The notes under the pieces are model-generated. The model made no database searches. It saw only the letters and a list, made by a program, of their open reading frames with translations, and had not been told where the DNA came from. Made by a program: the position numbers and the translations under genes. From Uranotaenia lowii (taxonomy: Eukaryota; Arthropoda; Insecta; Diptera; Culicidae), in contig NC_073692.1 of NCBI RefSeq assembly GCF_029784155.1, forward strand, positions 239,525,756-239,589,755: 64,000 nucleotides of DNA, given 5' to 3'. Positions 12,481 through 25,578 of the stretch are shown piece by piece (position 1 is the first letter of the stretch; every line of letters begins with the position of its first letter).

Positions 12481-14370
12481 AAAATATTTATAAAGTCGTG
12501 GTAAAGTGATAATTGAGTCCCGTGACTTGGCACACGGAATTTCATATAGGTTTATAAGAAAATTTCAAATTTGCATCCCCTGTAGGAACAAGGGGAAACG
12601 CCCAATTGACAAAATAGCATTTTTTGAAGCCTAGTTTAACAATTTTTTGCTTTTTGCTATTTTTGAAGCATCAACATCGAAATCATTATCATTAACCGTA
12701 AATGCAAATAATAACACGGTGTGTTTCGTAGAAGGACTTCAATTGAAAAAATATAGTATCGCTAATTTTTGCATGTGCAGAAAGAAGAGCTTTTTCGGTT
12801 CATTTTCGGTGTTTTGGTGACCATTTTTATACTACGAAATTTTTGCTTAATCAATACACGAATAATAATAAAAAAAAGAATTTTTTATACTATTTGATTA
12901 TTCTATTCAATTTAAAGTTCTTTACATAAACAGATTTTTGTATAAAGTGGAAACTTTTAAAAATGCTTCCTTAAATCTTTGAAATGGTAAGCTAAAGTAT
13001 TCATTTAAAGAACCCTTTTGTAAAAAAAGGGAATCTTTGAATTGGCTAAAAAAAACACTGGTGAACCTAGCTTCTTATTTGATTTTAGTATAGAAATAGT
13101 TTTTTTTTAAAGAAACCTTCAAATGTAAATGAAATTTTCAAAAGTTTAAGTAATAGATTAGAATATTGTGGTTCAAATCAGATTCTTGTAAACTCATTGC
13201 AAGTTTAAGATTTAAGTTTGAAATTTGGCTTTTGAAAAAACTGCAACTGCAATGTTAAACATTACAGAAACATATGAAAATCCCTGCAATTTGTTTACAG
13301 GATGATAACAGAGAATATTTTTCATCGAAAATGAATTCCACAATTAAGACCCTGTAGATGATTAAAGAAAAATAAAAACGGCATTTTCCTTAACAAATGA
13401 CAAAACTAACTCGAATTTTACATTAAATTTGTAATTTTTAGCTGAATTATGTTTACAAAATGTCTTGATGAAAAATGTGATATTTTGAAATCAATTAACA
13501 ATCAAAATTATAAGTATTATCTCTCTTACAAAATAAATTCTTCAACGAAAAAGTCATTTTGATAATTTTATTTTGATTGTCGATTAACGAGCTGCACCTG
13601 AACTCAGAATTCAAATTTTAGAACTGTTTTCGAATTTCAATGTGATTTCTGAAATATAAAATGAAACCTATTCCTGAATTTGATTCCAAATCAGCATTTT
13701 CATTACAAGTCAAGAATTGGAATTTGTTTTAGACTCTCAGCCAGGAACCTATAATTTCAATTCGGATGTTTTGGGTATCAATCAGAATTTATTATTTTTA
13801 TTATAACTTCCATACGACTTGCAAATTTAAAATAAAATGTGAATATAAATAAAATATGAATATGATTTAAGTTTTCAATTCTGGAGCGCCAGTTTGAAGC
13901 TTTATAATGTTTGGATTTTGCAAAAAAAATAATTTTTGACTTTTTTTGAATAGGGGTTTTAAGGAATTGAGTTTAAAAACTTTGATTAAAAGTCAATTAA
14001 AAACCTAATATTTGTTCTAATTTTATTTGTTTTTAAAAATTTGAAAATTAATATCTAAATATTGAAAAAGCATATGAGTTTCAAAAATCACTATCCAATT
14101 TTGAATGAAATGCAAACCCAAATTGATTTTGATTTTAATTTTTAATGACGATTCGAACAGAAAATCAAAAATTCCAAACTAGATACAGAATCCGAAATAT
14201 GAAACCTGAAATGCAATGAAGATTTTGATAATATGGATATAGAACCTCTGGAATGAGTATAATCTTATTTAAAATTGTTAAGAAACAAAATTCTACCAAC
14301 CAGCAATAAAATTTTGAAAAACTGAAGCTGAATTCAGAACGAGATTTTGGCATTGTCTCTAAGTTAAGAT
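12481..14370. other. degenerate AT-rich sequence
   Basis: About three-quarters A+T, with many short GAATTYAAATTT-like words between 13,500 and 14,300, probably decayed transposon sequence. No coding frame or terminal repeat found. Confidence 0.4.
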
Positions 14371-14378
14371 TGTTTCAA

Positions 14379-15197
14379 TAGAGTGTCCTACCCGGGATTT
14401 CCCGGTCTGGAATTCCCGGGAATTTTAAAAATTCGGGAATTCCCGAATCCCGGGAAACGCGTAAAAAATCCAGGGAAGTCCCGAGGCAATAAAAAGTGCT
14501 AAATTACTAAAAATTTAGACGATCTAATTGGAAAAATGAATCAGATTGAGCATGAAAAATGATACCTTGATAACACAGTCTTAAATATTATTTTTTAGAG
14601 TCTGGTTAATAAATTGAATTCAATTAAAAATGTTTTTCCGATCGAAAAAACGACAGAAAAAACGACAAAGAATCTATTAAACCAAACAATTCCAATATTG
14701 AAACGCTACGAAAAGAATCTGAATGTTCTATTTTGCAACACTCCTCATTTAGAACTTTCGTTTCAGATACTATTGACAGTAGCAAAATCATCATCAAATA
14801 ATTGACATATTGTGAAACAAATTAATAGTTTTCTGAAAATTTACAATATTCGATGAATAACTTGAAGTCTGGCTAGATCATTTCTATCGATAGTGAAACG
14901 TCTTTTTCAATTAGTTCAAATTTTTGCAGCTAGAATTAGACCAGTTTGTCGGTTAAAGTACTTGTCTTGGGCTCCTTATTGAATTTTTGAGGCTTAAAAA
15001 AAGTTTAAAAATGTTTTGCAATACTTAAATGTCAAAATACCATATCGATAAGCATTCGTACGCAGTAGACGGTTAAGATCTACATGTTGAAAGCTTATTT
15101 TTTTATTTTACCCGGGATCCTGGGAATTCCCGGCAAAAGGATCGCCAAATTTCCCGATTCCCGGGAACGCTAAAATGGCCGGGAAATGGACACTCTA
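14379..15197. mobile_element. non-autonomous hAT-type MITE, 819 bp
   Basis: The ends are inverted: TAGAGTGTCC at the left and GGACACTCTA at the right. Just inside are clusters of CCCGGGA/TTCCCGG palindromic words, typical of subterminal transposase-binding repeats. The flanks are a perfect 8-bp duplication, TGTTTCAA at 14371-14378 and 15198-15205, diagnostic of hAT insertion. It contains only a 63-codon frame of no known family, so it would need a transposase supplied from elsewhere. Confidence 0.9.
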
Positions 15198-15205
15198 TGT
15201 TTCAA

Positions 15206-15769
15206 AGGAATAACCTTACTCAATGATCAAATTTGATTAAAAATTTAAAATTTTTGAGGGGAATACCTTGCTTGTTTTTCTGAACCCTCATGGGGTTTTG
15301 AATGAATAAGTTCAAATGATTTTTTTTTTCCTTAATCATTTTTTGCAATTCAAATCGTGAATAAATATTTCTTAAAGTTCAAAATAATACAAGGAAATTT
15401 TTAAATCAAGCCTTGAGTTGAAAATGAAGAAAACGGAATGTTGAATAAGAAGAATTATTATAGTTTTGCTGAATAATTTCAAATCATGATTAATTTTTCA
15501 CCTGGTCTGAAATTTATCTTTGGGCCTGACCTCAGACCAAATGCAAGAACCTACAGCTGTTCGAACTAGCCTCAATTTTCAATGTTCAACCTTTTTTGAG
15601 CCAATGATCATAATAGTTTTGGAGTGTTTTTTTTTCCTGTTGGGGAGAGAGTCCACTGCGACCATTAAGTTGATCTATTGTGGTTTACCCCGCGTTATTT
15701 TTTTTTACTTTGCTATGCTACTTGACACCCCTGCACTATTGGTTGAAGTTGCAGTTGTTTACCGGTAGC
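15206..15769. other. no gene recognised
   Basis: AT-rich flank between the hAT MITE and a SINE. It contains only an 82-codon frame (15520-15768) that runs up to the SINE and is probably chance. Confidence 0.4.
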
Positions 15770-16032
15770 ACTACGAGCACACACATCACTAGGTTGGATC
15801 TCCAAGTGCAATCTAAGTTCCCTTGAAAAGATCCAACCACATGCATGTGCTGCATCATTGGGGCGTACAATTCCAAGGTATTCACGGCTAGCATTTCACT
15901 AATGCTAAAACCGCCAACCTTCATCATACTATGTGTGCCAGGTTATGTCACGACCGGGATTCGATCTCATGAACGTTGGCTTAGAAGACAAGTATGCTAT
16001 CCTCTAGGCCACGATCTGCTGGCCTGGAGTGT
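15770..16032 (-). mobile_element. tRNA-derived SINE, family 1, copy 1
   Basis: On the minus strand the RNA polymerase III A box reads GTGGCCTAGAGGATAGC (15996-16012) and the B box GAGATCGAATCCCGGTC (15951-15967), followed by a ~180-bp body to about 15,770. The same head and body words recur at 32,528 and 39,000. The head resembles a tRNA but the spacing and arms do not fold as a tRNA gene. Boundaries are approximate because no clean duplication was found. Confidence 0.75.
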
Positions 16033-19000
16033 TATATTACAGGTTTTATTTTTTAATATAAATTTGAGTGACTCTGCTGTACACCGTAATTCTTCAATTT
16101 TATTCAAACAGGTAACATTACTGTTAAGGTTAAAAATCTTAGCTTCGATAGCTTTCAGCCCATTTTAATGAATAACCTCTTGAATTTTGTGTTTCGAATG
16201 GAATTTTTAAGTTATTTAGATGTAAAATTTAATAAAGTATGGATCTAGTCATTGTAAATTTGAAATTTAAAGAATGCGTTTCTAGCATTTTGTCGATCTG
16301 AAATTAACAAATATCAACAGTTTTGTTGATCCTATGCCAAATTGAATATAAACGATAATTGCAATGTACACAGTTAGAAAAATCCAAGTAGATTTACATG
16401 CAACAGCATGGGTAAAAAGGAATCGGCTATTTGCGTGCGTAAAACCGGCATATTTCATGTAATTTTTCATTAACATTCAATGCTGTTGTTTATTGTAGGT
16501 TTACATTAAGATCGATTTTCGTCAGAGGATATTTTACTTATTTAAAAAAAAAACTGGCTTTTTACAGAGGAAAAGATTTATGGCCTTTCCGGTCCGGTTT
16601 CCTGATATCGAAAAAAAGCATCGCTTTTTCCAGGATTATTTACAATTTTAACGAAATTCTAATTTCTCCACTTATTGTGAGATAAGATTTAAACGCCCCT
16701 TATGTGCCTTGGTAATCATTTTTCGTGTGTTGTTTTTTCAGTTATTTTTCAAAAAAAAATCTGGAAAGTTTGCTCAATAAACAATGGGTTTTTTATTGCA
16801 AAATTCCAAAACTAAGATTTGAGAATTGAAAAGGTAAAAATTGACAGCTTTTCAAACTCAAATCAGTAGTTCTTGATAGTTAATTTGTATGTTATTATTA
16901 AAAAAAGAAACGTAAACCCGATTCAAAAGGTTGCCTACCACTAACCTAGCAGATTCTAGACATCTCAAAGCAGATTACTTTCTAGTGAAGTATCCCTTTT
17001 GCATCCCATTGTTCTAAATTTAGTACTTCGAGTTAGTTTGAAGGAAAAAAAAGAATAAATTTTAAGATATACAAATAAAAATTGGTTCAAAAAGGTCGTT
17101 AGAATATTTACCCAAGTTTCGTGGGCTATCTTTCGCGATTTTTTTGTGTGACCATCGTGATGAGTTAAGAAACAATAAACAAGGAAAGTTCTACTTTTAT
17201 ATAAACAATTAACAACAAAAGCCCTCAATTTTAACGACTTTCGTCAAAGAAACAATCGTCACTAAACCGTTGTTTCAAACATTTTAGGTTTCGTGTTTTT
17301 ACCCCCACAATTAAGTGAAATTATGTTGCTCTCATGTCCAAAGCGGCTGTAAGGTGTATCGATCTCCTATCATTTACAGTACAAAGTGCTTATCGGTCCA
17401 TGTTTATAAAAAAGCTTAATACCCCAGGAATGTGATGTTGCAAATTAATTATTTATTTCCAAACCTGTCTCTGGCGACCGGGAATGATTAAACTGTTGTT
17501 TTGCGTTTTTGCTCTCCTCCACTACTCCACTGTTACTAGCTGGATCCCGACCTGACTTGGCAGACAGCTGGAGACGACCCAATCTTGGCAGGAGTTGGTC
17601 AAGTCTTTGGCCCACGCCACTCAGAGAGAAAGACAGGGAGAGAGTTCAGCCTTGGCGGCGGACATTCCATCTTCTATATTTGGATCTGGACTTGGCTGGA
17701 CTCTGGACAGATTTTCCGGTTTGCGGTTTCTAGACAACCGCAACTCTGTAAACATTGTTGGTGTAATCGATATTTTTATCGCGATTAAGTAGATGCCCCC
17801 TCCCCGCGACGTATAGGTTTCATTAATTAGCTGTGTAATACTGCCTCAACGAGGCATGTGCTAAACCTAATTACCTTTAATTAGAAAGATTTTTTTTTTT
17901 CGATTATAGTCGTTTTACCATTTTTATCACATATATCACAAGCCCTAATTAGAAAGATGTTTTAATTTTATTGGAACGTTTATCACTAGAGAATCAATTC
18001 AAAACAAACAAAATGAAGTCAAGGATCAAAATTTCGTTTTCACAACGTAACAGACAAATTTAGAACGATGGAAACGACCTCAATCGATGATCAAATTGGC
18101 GTGGAATTCTCCGGTAAAATTTCAAAACGGCGTGATGACATTTTTCCAAACAAGCACAGTAGTAACTATATGTAGGACCACTGATAGGTTTTTCTTTAAC
18201 TGAAAATTTGTCGGTATTATTTAAGAAATAAAGGATCAACGCCATTTTGAAATATAAGGCAAGCGTCCAGGTTTCAGAAAATCAGACAACAATGACAAGC
18301 AAACGAACAAACATCTTTCAGCCGTTTCTTGATCAGCGTTGTCGAATGAAAGTTGATTTCCAAGTTCTGGCATTTATGACATTTGAAATTGGCGAATGTC
18401 GTTCTGGCTATTTTTGGCGAAACCCAATCTTTTATAAATGGAAAGGGGAAGGAGTTTTAAGGTAATAGGTACACAATTTTCTTCAAATTTAAGTTTAATA
18501 ACTCTACAATGTCATAAAGTTTGAAATTTATTTTTTTTAAACATTTTCACTCTAGGGATGTGCAACATTAGAAACTATATACACACTTGCTACTTATGAA
18601 TGAAACATAAAAGTCTCCAATTATCATTTTTCAGATTGGCTGGGCTTCAATTTCGCGATCATCAAACCTCTATAAAATTAAAGCCAACCCCATGGCTCAA
18701 CGATTTAATCTCTGATTAGAATCAACGACTCGGTACGAAGCCATTGATTCAAAGCGTAAAACCTAACGAACTTGACCATAATGAATGGCTATTGGCTCAC
18801 CACAAGTTTCAAGTTCTCTTTCTACATAAAATCTCAGCATGACTCCAAAAGTTTCCTATGAAGCATGTCATTTATTCCTAGCATTCAGCTCCGATTTTTG
18901 ATGTTCTCCATCCATCCGCCCATACCCTATCAGAAGTTAGTAAGAAATTCAATGAACCTTACGAAAGCCATCAAATTTGCCGGATCCGAGAGACTGATGG

Positions 19001-19833
19001 ACGCAATTAATAAAAAGAAATAAAATCAGATCATTTCGGTCACTTTCATGACGACGACGAAAGATTTCAACGATAGATCACGACAGGTCGTTCCCATGAT
19101 GAGTGAGGTGAGAACGCTTTCGTTTATGTTTGAATAACTCGAACAAAGTAGGCACTGGACGTCGCCGCTTCTGGTCATCTTTCGAGAAACAATAAAGTTC
19201 TTTGATTGCAAGTGTTCTCCTGGTTCAGGACAGGTATCTTCCCGAATCCAAGCAAACACTGCTTTGCTGCTTCGCTGTTGCCATCATTGGGTCGTTAATT
19301 ATTACGAAAAACCAACAGCGAGACGGCATCATTGGAACCTCGTTAAAGATGTTGAACAATGGAGAATTTTGTAGGGTGAGCACTGAGCACACATTCCTAG
19401 ATTAATGGCCTCCTTCGATTCTTCTAGCCTACCTCAGCAGTAGGTACTAATAGTAAAGGGCCAGCGACATGTGTGAACTTGTTAAACTGTTTCATTTTAC
19501 TTCCTAATTAACATGAGGCTGGAAATATGCTCCGCAAAGATGAGCGCAAGACGTCCACTTTGTGGTTATGGTTCATCGACGAATACGGGAAACAATATTG
19601 GATGGATGGTCGTAAATAAATTCCCATGAAACATTTTCTTTATTTTGATGAACATGATAATAGGACGGACGTAGGACGTTTTTATACGTTAGATTATCGT
19701 ATGGGAAAAATTTAGTACAATGTTTTATAACATTCTCAGCAAAAGAAATGCTACATGCAACAGTCATGCGCTGCCAGATATGTATCATAAATTTTTCTAA
19801 AATACAAAAAAAAAGCATGCCAAATTATGCAGA
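16033..19833. other. intergenic or intronic, no gene recognised
   Basis: Mostly AT-rich. Two more mixed-composition blocks stand out: 17,480-17,800 (GC-rich, three overlapping frames, none with a domain) and 18,600-19,450. Either could be host regulatory or UTR sequence, but nothing in them identifies it. Confidence 0.4.
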
Positions 19834-20130
19834 GACAAATTTCAAATCCTTCTTTTGTCACTCGGAATGGGAACATCACGATGGGGCGGGGGGGATAATA
19901 AACAATATTTCAAAAAAATAATAAATTAGTATAAATTTCACGAAAAGTTGTATGCAACAAAATTGCATTCAATATGATTGCACAAAACCTATAAATCAAG
20001 TAATTTTTCATCGAAATTTTTATAAAATGCATCGATTTTTCACCAATGCTACCGAGATAACAATTTTGTGAAAGAACTTTTGTTCTTCATCGAAATTTAG
20101 TCTAAATTATATATTTTTTTTAAATTTTAT
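19834..20130. repeat. dispersed repeat, copy 1 (pair with 34,155-34,400)
   Basis: Words in order here (ACAAATTTCAAATCCTT, ACATCACGATGGGG, GATAATAA, AAAATTGCAT, ATAATTG-like) are found in the same order at 34,155-34,400. Both copies hold a G-rich tract early on. No open frame is shared. It is probably a decayed transposon family of unknown class. Confidence 0.55.
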
Positions 20131-20884
20131 GTAGATGTAGCAATTTTTATGTCGACAAAAACAAACGCAGGGCAAAAACCGAAAAATTATACAAACATTT
20201 TCATACTTGATTGGGTGACGGAATTTAGTAAATATTTTAAAATACATTTGGCTTTGCATTTTTCATTCGTTGAAGGTACTATTTTTTGAGCGTGTAGAAA
20301 AATGAGAAAAGGGCCGGTAACGACATCTAGTGACTCATAGCCGAGTCGCAAAAATGGCGTCGTTTATTTTGAAATCACGGCTGGTATTTTTACACACAGT
20401 TGGAGCTCCCGCCCGAACTCTGGTTCTCTGTGGTCAGTCTCTGGAGCAATGTCACCTCACCTGCTAAATCGCACGTTCTGCCATATTGAAAACAGCTTTG
20501 ACAGATGGCTGAAGTGTTTACGAAAATGGGGGTCTAGAGATGCCAAGTGTTTGAGATAAAAATTTAGAGAAATTTAAAAATAAAGTCTGTGTATGTCTGT
20601 GCACAAGCGAAAGTCACTAATTTGGTATCAAAAAAGGTTTAGAGATCAGTGTGAGCTGTGGAGGGATGCATTTTATTTTTTTCGAGATAAGAAATATGAA
20701 CCGAAAAAATGGTAATCATCATATTTCTGTCAGATTTAGATCTTTCATTTTTTCCGTGATGTCCTATTCACTCCCATTCAGTGCAACATAAAACACATTA
20801 TTCAATTACGTATAATGTCTATCTTACAAAAAAAAAAACACAAACATCAATGCCTACAAGCAAGACTTCAATTATAATCTGACT

Positions 20885-20975
20885 TCGGTGGATCATATTT
20901 GATACATCGATTGCTAATATATCGATTGCTTATATCGATTGCTAAATCGATTTTATATCGATTGCTAAATTCAAT
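20885..20975. repeat. short ATCGATTGCTAA tandem cluster
   Basis: Five ATCGATT words occur within about 80 bp, four followed by GCT, at irregular 11-18-bp spacing. AT-rich ATCGAT clusters resemble binding sites for BEAF/DREF-like factors in flies, but that reading is inference. It may simply be a decayed tandem repeat. Confidence 0.6.
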
Positions 20976-21083
20976 ATTGTAAAGTCGAAAAATCCGTGAA
21001 CTCTGAGATAAAATCAGAGCAAAATCTGTGTCTGAGCAATATTTAGACGATTGTTCAACGACTGTGTTTACCAGCCAAGGAGT

Positions 21084-21426
21084 GTCAGGTGGTTTTGACA
21101 AAAATCAATACACCGTGATGAAAAAATTCAGGATTTTTCAGGACACCAATAAATTGATTGAAATAACATGTAGCTCTGCTTAGATTGCATAAATAAAGGC
21201 AAAATACAGGTACAGGCCTCAAAGTATACAACCGGTGCGAGCTAACCTGCTGTTTATATCGAAAAATATCACTTAAATATCATCTGACCAAAGATTATCA
21301 TCAATTAAACTATTGAATTACAGATATCTATAATGTTCTCATAATTTAGATTTTTTTAAATCATGACATTTTACAGCCCATTTGTCAGAAATTCAGCACA
21401 ATTCAAGGGGGGGGGGGGGGGGGGGG
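21084..21426 (+). mobile_element. truncated hAT-like MITE related to the 60-kb copies
   Basis: It starts near GTGTCAGGTGGTTTTGACAA and follows the same word order as 59,985-60,330 (ATGCAGCTCTGCTTARATTGC-type block, CCAAAGATTRTC, TTTACAGCCC). Its right half is missing and it ends in a run of 20 G at 21407-21426. No terminal duplication can be defined. Confidence 0.55.
21407..21426 (+). repeat. poly-G tract, 20 bp
   Basis: Twenty uninterrupted G at the junction of two repeat fragments. It can form G-quadruplex structure and is prone to length error in assembly. A 14-G run occurs at 34431-34444 in another repeat. Confidence 0.85.
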
Positions 21427-22519
21427 TTTCGAAATTCAAATTTTGCTGGAAATAATTACAATACCAAAAATGCATAATAAATTAGAAAATTGATTTCTAA
21501 AACCATTTTCTCACTCATAAACATCTCACAAACTCGAAAAATAATTTTATTAATACTAAAGCTATGATCATTTAGTATCCGGGCACTTTATTTCGGTGAT
21601 AGCTACATTACTAGAGATCGGATATGCAAAACTTTAGCAGCGTTGGGTTGGTTATGAAAAGGACTATCTTGTCTATTTTTGCCAGATTTTTAAGTTAACG
21701 TGTGTTTGAGATATTTACGATGCAAAAAGACATGGTAAAAATAATTTGGCACAAATTTGCGCTTTTTGCGCATTGTCTTGAAAACTCATGAACTGTTAAT
21801 TTTCTGATTTTTTTCTGGACCAAATGGTTAAGAAGTATGAGGAGCCACTCGAGGATCAACACGAAGTTTAAAGCAAGCATCAGAGTGGAACCCTTGATCT
21901 TAAATATGGTAAAGAAGACTATGGTTATTGGGGATAACTGAATGCAGACCCTTCAAATAATGCAATAAATCCATTTCAGGCAGGCAAAAAGTGATGCCTG
22001 ACTAGTAAACACCATGTAAATAACTAATAGTGAGCAGTTCAATAGATCGCAATCTGTGCAACCGATGTTTACGCAATGTGACATATGTGTTCTGATGGAC
22101 AAAGAAATATATGTTAAAACCGGATTTAAGAGATCAAATTCTTAGATATGCCTACTCATGAAAAGGTTCCAACCAGATTCCAATTGCTTTTTCCAGGTGA
22201 GTTTGTGTAAAATATGATGATTTTGCAAAGGTTTTGCTTCTGTGGTAAAAATAATGGATCAATACATGACTTAAAAAAGTGTGCAAAGATAAAAAAGAGA
22301 TTTTATTAAAAAGTAAGAGTATTTCTTGAAATCATTAAAAAATATTTTTTTAATATTTTTACATTAAATGTCATAATAACACCTTCATTTCCTCTATAGA
22401 AAGTTTTTTGATCAAATGAATAGTTTTGTAAATACACACGTTTGAAACTGCCCGGATTCTAAATGATCATAGCCTTATTCAAAATAAACAAGCATCAAAG
22501 CTTCAAATCATTGTTTTGA
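21427..22519. other. no gene recognised
   Basis: The first ~100 bases after the G-run match 36,640-36,730 (TCGAAATTCAAATTT, then AAATTGATTTC), so a dispersed repeat continues across the junction. The rest is featureless AT-rich sequence. Confidence 0.4.
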
Positions 22520-22648
22520 CGTAGAATTACGTCTTACGGCAACACTATAGGGGGGCAAATTGAAATTCGCGAACCGATCTCGCGTCACGAAAACCGCCTC
22601 TTTCAAAGACATCTCTCTTAAAAGACATACCAAGCCTGTTCAACGTTG

Positions 22649-22735
22649 ATTGGCTATTCGAAAATGGAACAAAAAAATTAGACGCCCCGCCCCTTCATGA
22701 GTTTTGTTATTTCCAGCCTACGAAAGGTATAAAAG
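22649..22735 (+). promoter_or_regulatory. candidate RNA polymerase II promoter
   Basis: ATTGG (inverted CCAAT) at 22649-22653 and TATAAAAG at 22728-22735, with an initiator-like TCATAGTATCAG at about 22,762 on the plus strand. The region is less AT-rich than its surroundings. Copy 2 also has a TATA word (61466-61474). There is no ORF downstream, only tandem repeats. Confidence 0.5.
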
Positions 22736-22854
22736 AAGGGGTCAACTGACGGATTGGTTCATAGTATCAGAGAAATTGAAACTAGTGACACGGGCAGAAG
22801 CAGAGCTGACCGACAGCGGCGGAAGCAAGTTGTGTTGTGACAGCTCAGAACCAC

Positions 22855-22903
22855 ACTAACCCACCTCACTAACCCACCTCACTAACCCACCTCACTAACC
22901 CAT
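22855..22903 (+). repeat. 15-bp tandem repeat, about 3 units
   Basis: The unit CACCTCACTAACCCA is repeated three times directly before the CA microsatellite. Confidence 0.85.
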
Positions 22904-22908
22904 AACAA

Positions 22909-23347
<439 letters not shown>

Positions 23348-23371
23348 GCCGCAACCCCCTTACCACTCCCA

Positions 23372-23464
23372 TCACTCCCCATCCCCACCCTTCGCTTAAC
23401 ACCCATCATCGCACCCCACCCGCCCATCAAATACCACCACCACCCACCCATCACGCACCACCAC
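23372..23464 (+). repeat. minisatellite unit 1, left part
   Basis: CCC/ACCC-rich sequence containing TTCGCTTAACACCCATCATC. The same ~95-bp block recurs at about 25,223-25,315, so the locus held a ~190-bp duplication before the hAT element landed in the first unit. Confidence 0.75.
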
Positions 23465-25137
23465 CAGCGATGCCACACATACCGATTTTCCGGTATTTAT
23501 ACCGATTTTTGAGCAAAATTTTGACCAAGAATCGGTATATACCGATTACCGATTTTTGGCAAAACATACCGATTTCATACCGATTTTTAAGATTTTAACT
23601 CAAAATTCATTCCACTTCAACATTTCCACTTTATTCAAGCTATCCTCGTAAAGGTCCCGTAGAAAGAAGACAAAGTCCGGTAGCTGACGTGGCGTAACTT
23701 TGATCTGTACAACTTTTAAAGTATTCTGCAAAGATCTCCACGGCTCACTCTCATAATTCGTTCAGTTGTTCGCGCTGTTTTGTTCCTTTGTTCTGTCAAA
23801 TGATGCACTATTATGGTACTCAACCTCAAAGCCGATGGACTAAGCTCAAGGCTGTGATTTGACCTTCTGCGACTGCCAAAAGAAGTTCCGTAAGGTCAAT
23901 CTCAATTGACGATCGCATTAAAGCTCTTGTCTTGTGAGATGTTAACTTTTCAAGGAAATACATACACCGTTCAAATATAATCTTAATCCTTGTTCAAATC
24001 GTCGCCAGATGAGGGATGTTGAGATTTGAAATGCAATTAGATACACGGTATGAAATATCATCGGTATAATTTTCAACCCTTCTGCATCTTGTTAGCCAAA
24101 TAAATTATAGCATAAGTATCTAAACTGCAGAGATCGCAGAATTAAAGACCACGCTAGGCAGAATGGGTTTCAGTTGAAGTAAAACTATGTGTTTTTTAAA
24201 TCTTTTTCGGAAAAACACCTTCTTTTAGAGCACATCTCTCATTTATTTTCGCATACAATTCTTGAATTTTCATATGATTTATGCGTGATTTTTCATAAAA
24301 TAAAATTAATTATTTATTGGCTATAAAAAAAATTAAGCAACAACTCTTTCAACTTTCTGCAATCATTTCTTTTTCTAATCGCTAGAACTCATATCTAATA
24401 CTAAAAGCTAAATTGGCCAGATTGGCGAAAATCCATCAATAAACGAAGAACATCAACTTGGGCCCATATTTACCTCGAACGTCAAAAAGCCATTGGATTT
24501 GTAAGTGCTTACTGAATGAAAATTTCCTTTAGGTTGACCTGGTTCTATTATTGCCTTATCGAATTTATCAAATTTACATCCCACTTTAGTCAAACATCAA
24601 AGTCTCAAGTTTTTGCTTAATTTATAAGCCTAACCAACGTGTAACCTGAAGGTGCTCGCCATGCCCCTATTTTTCTTATCAAACGGTAACTTTTTAAAAT
24701 AAATTTCCATTCAGTTATGAGTACTGGAAAGAAACATTTATGTCGGATTTTCTGCTGAATTTTCATTTGTGATTTTTTTTTCGTCAGAAAAAGTATAGTT
24801 TTAAAATAAAAAAAATGTAGGTACAAGTCATAACAAACATAAAGTTCTGTTAAATTTTCAAAACCGTCATTTTGTTTAAACTAGTGTTACATAGAACCAA
24901 GTTACGGAGAAAATGCAATAATATATGCTAAAACACATTTAGTCAGCTAGTTTTGAACTAAAAATGAACATTCATAAGAGTTCTTAGACTTGCTGTTTAT
25001 TGCAAGCTTCTATTTAAAGAAAAATACGTTACGAATATCCATCTCAAATACCGATTTTCATACCGATTTTTAGGATTTACATACCGATATAAGATTTTTT
25101 TGGGTTTCAAAATACCGATAGAAATGTGGCATCACTG
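23465..25137. mobile_element. non-autonomous hAT element, 1,673 bp
   Basis: Termini CAGCGATGCCACA and its inverse TGTGGCATCACTG match the hAT consensus CAGNGATGCC. The flanking 8 bases ACCACCAC are identical at 23457-23464 and 25138-25145. Because the host is ACC-rich, that match alone is weak, but TIR and duplication together are convincing. ATACCGATTTTT words are clustered inside both ends, as expected of transposase-binding subterminal repeats. No transposase frame: the longest is 69 codons. Confidence 0.88.
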
Positions 25138-25346
25138 ACCACCACCTCCCATCGCACACGACAGCTCATCACGCATCACCCACCTATCACACAACACCCA
25201 CCCATCAAACACCACCCCCATCATTCCCCATCCCTACCCTTCGCTTAACACCCATCATCGCACCCCACCCGCCCATCAAATACCACCACCACCCACCCAT
25301 CACGCACCACCACCACCCATCGCACACGACAGCTCATCACGCATCA
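25138..25346 (+). repeat. minisatellite unit 1 remainder and unit 2
   Basis: ACC/CATC-rich sequence. The block GCACACGACAGCTCATCACG appears at about 25,153 and again at about 25,322, confirming the ~170-190-bp tandem duplication around the hAT insertion. Confidence 0.75.
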
Positions 25347-25545
25347 CCCACCCATCACACACCGCCCACCCATCACACACCGCCCACCCATCACACACCG
25401 CCCACCCATCACACACCGCCCACCCATCACACACCGCCCACCCATCACACACCGCCCACCCATCACGCACCACCCACCCATCACACACCACCCACCCATC
25501 ACGCACCACCCACCCATCACGCACCACCAACACAACGCACTCGTC
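25347..25545 (+). repeat. 18-bp minisatellite
   Basis: The unit CCATCACACACCGCCCAC is repeated about six times and then grades into variants with GCACCACC. The WAVCDG-type repetitive frames on the opposite strand are a by-product. Confidence 0.9.
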
Positions 25546-25578
25546 ATCCACCTAATGTAAAAGAAAAGTCAAGCGCAA

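Noticed and set aside
25300..25551. WAVCDG/RCVMGG repeat frames on the minus strand
   Set aside because: By-products of the 18-bp minisatellite.
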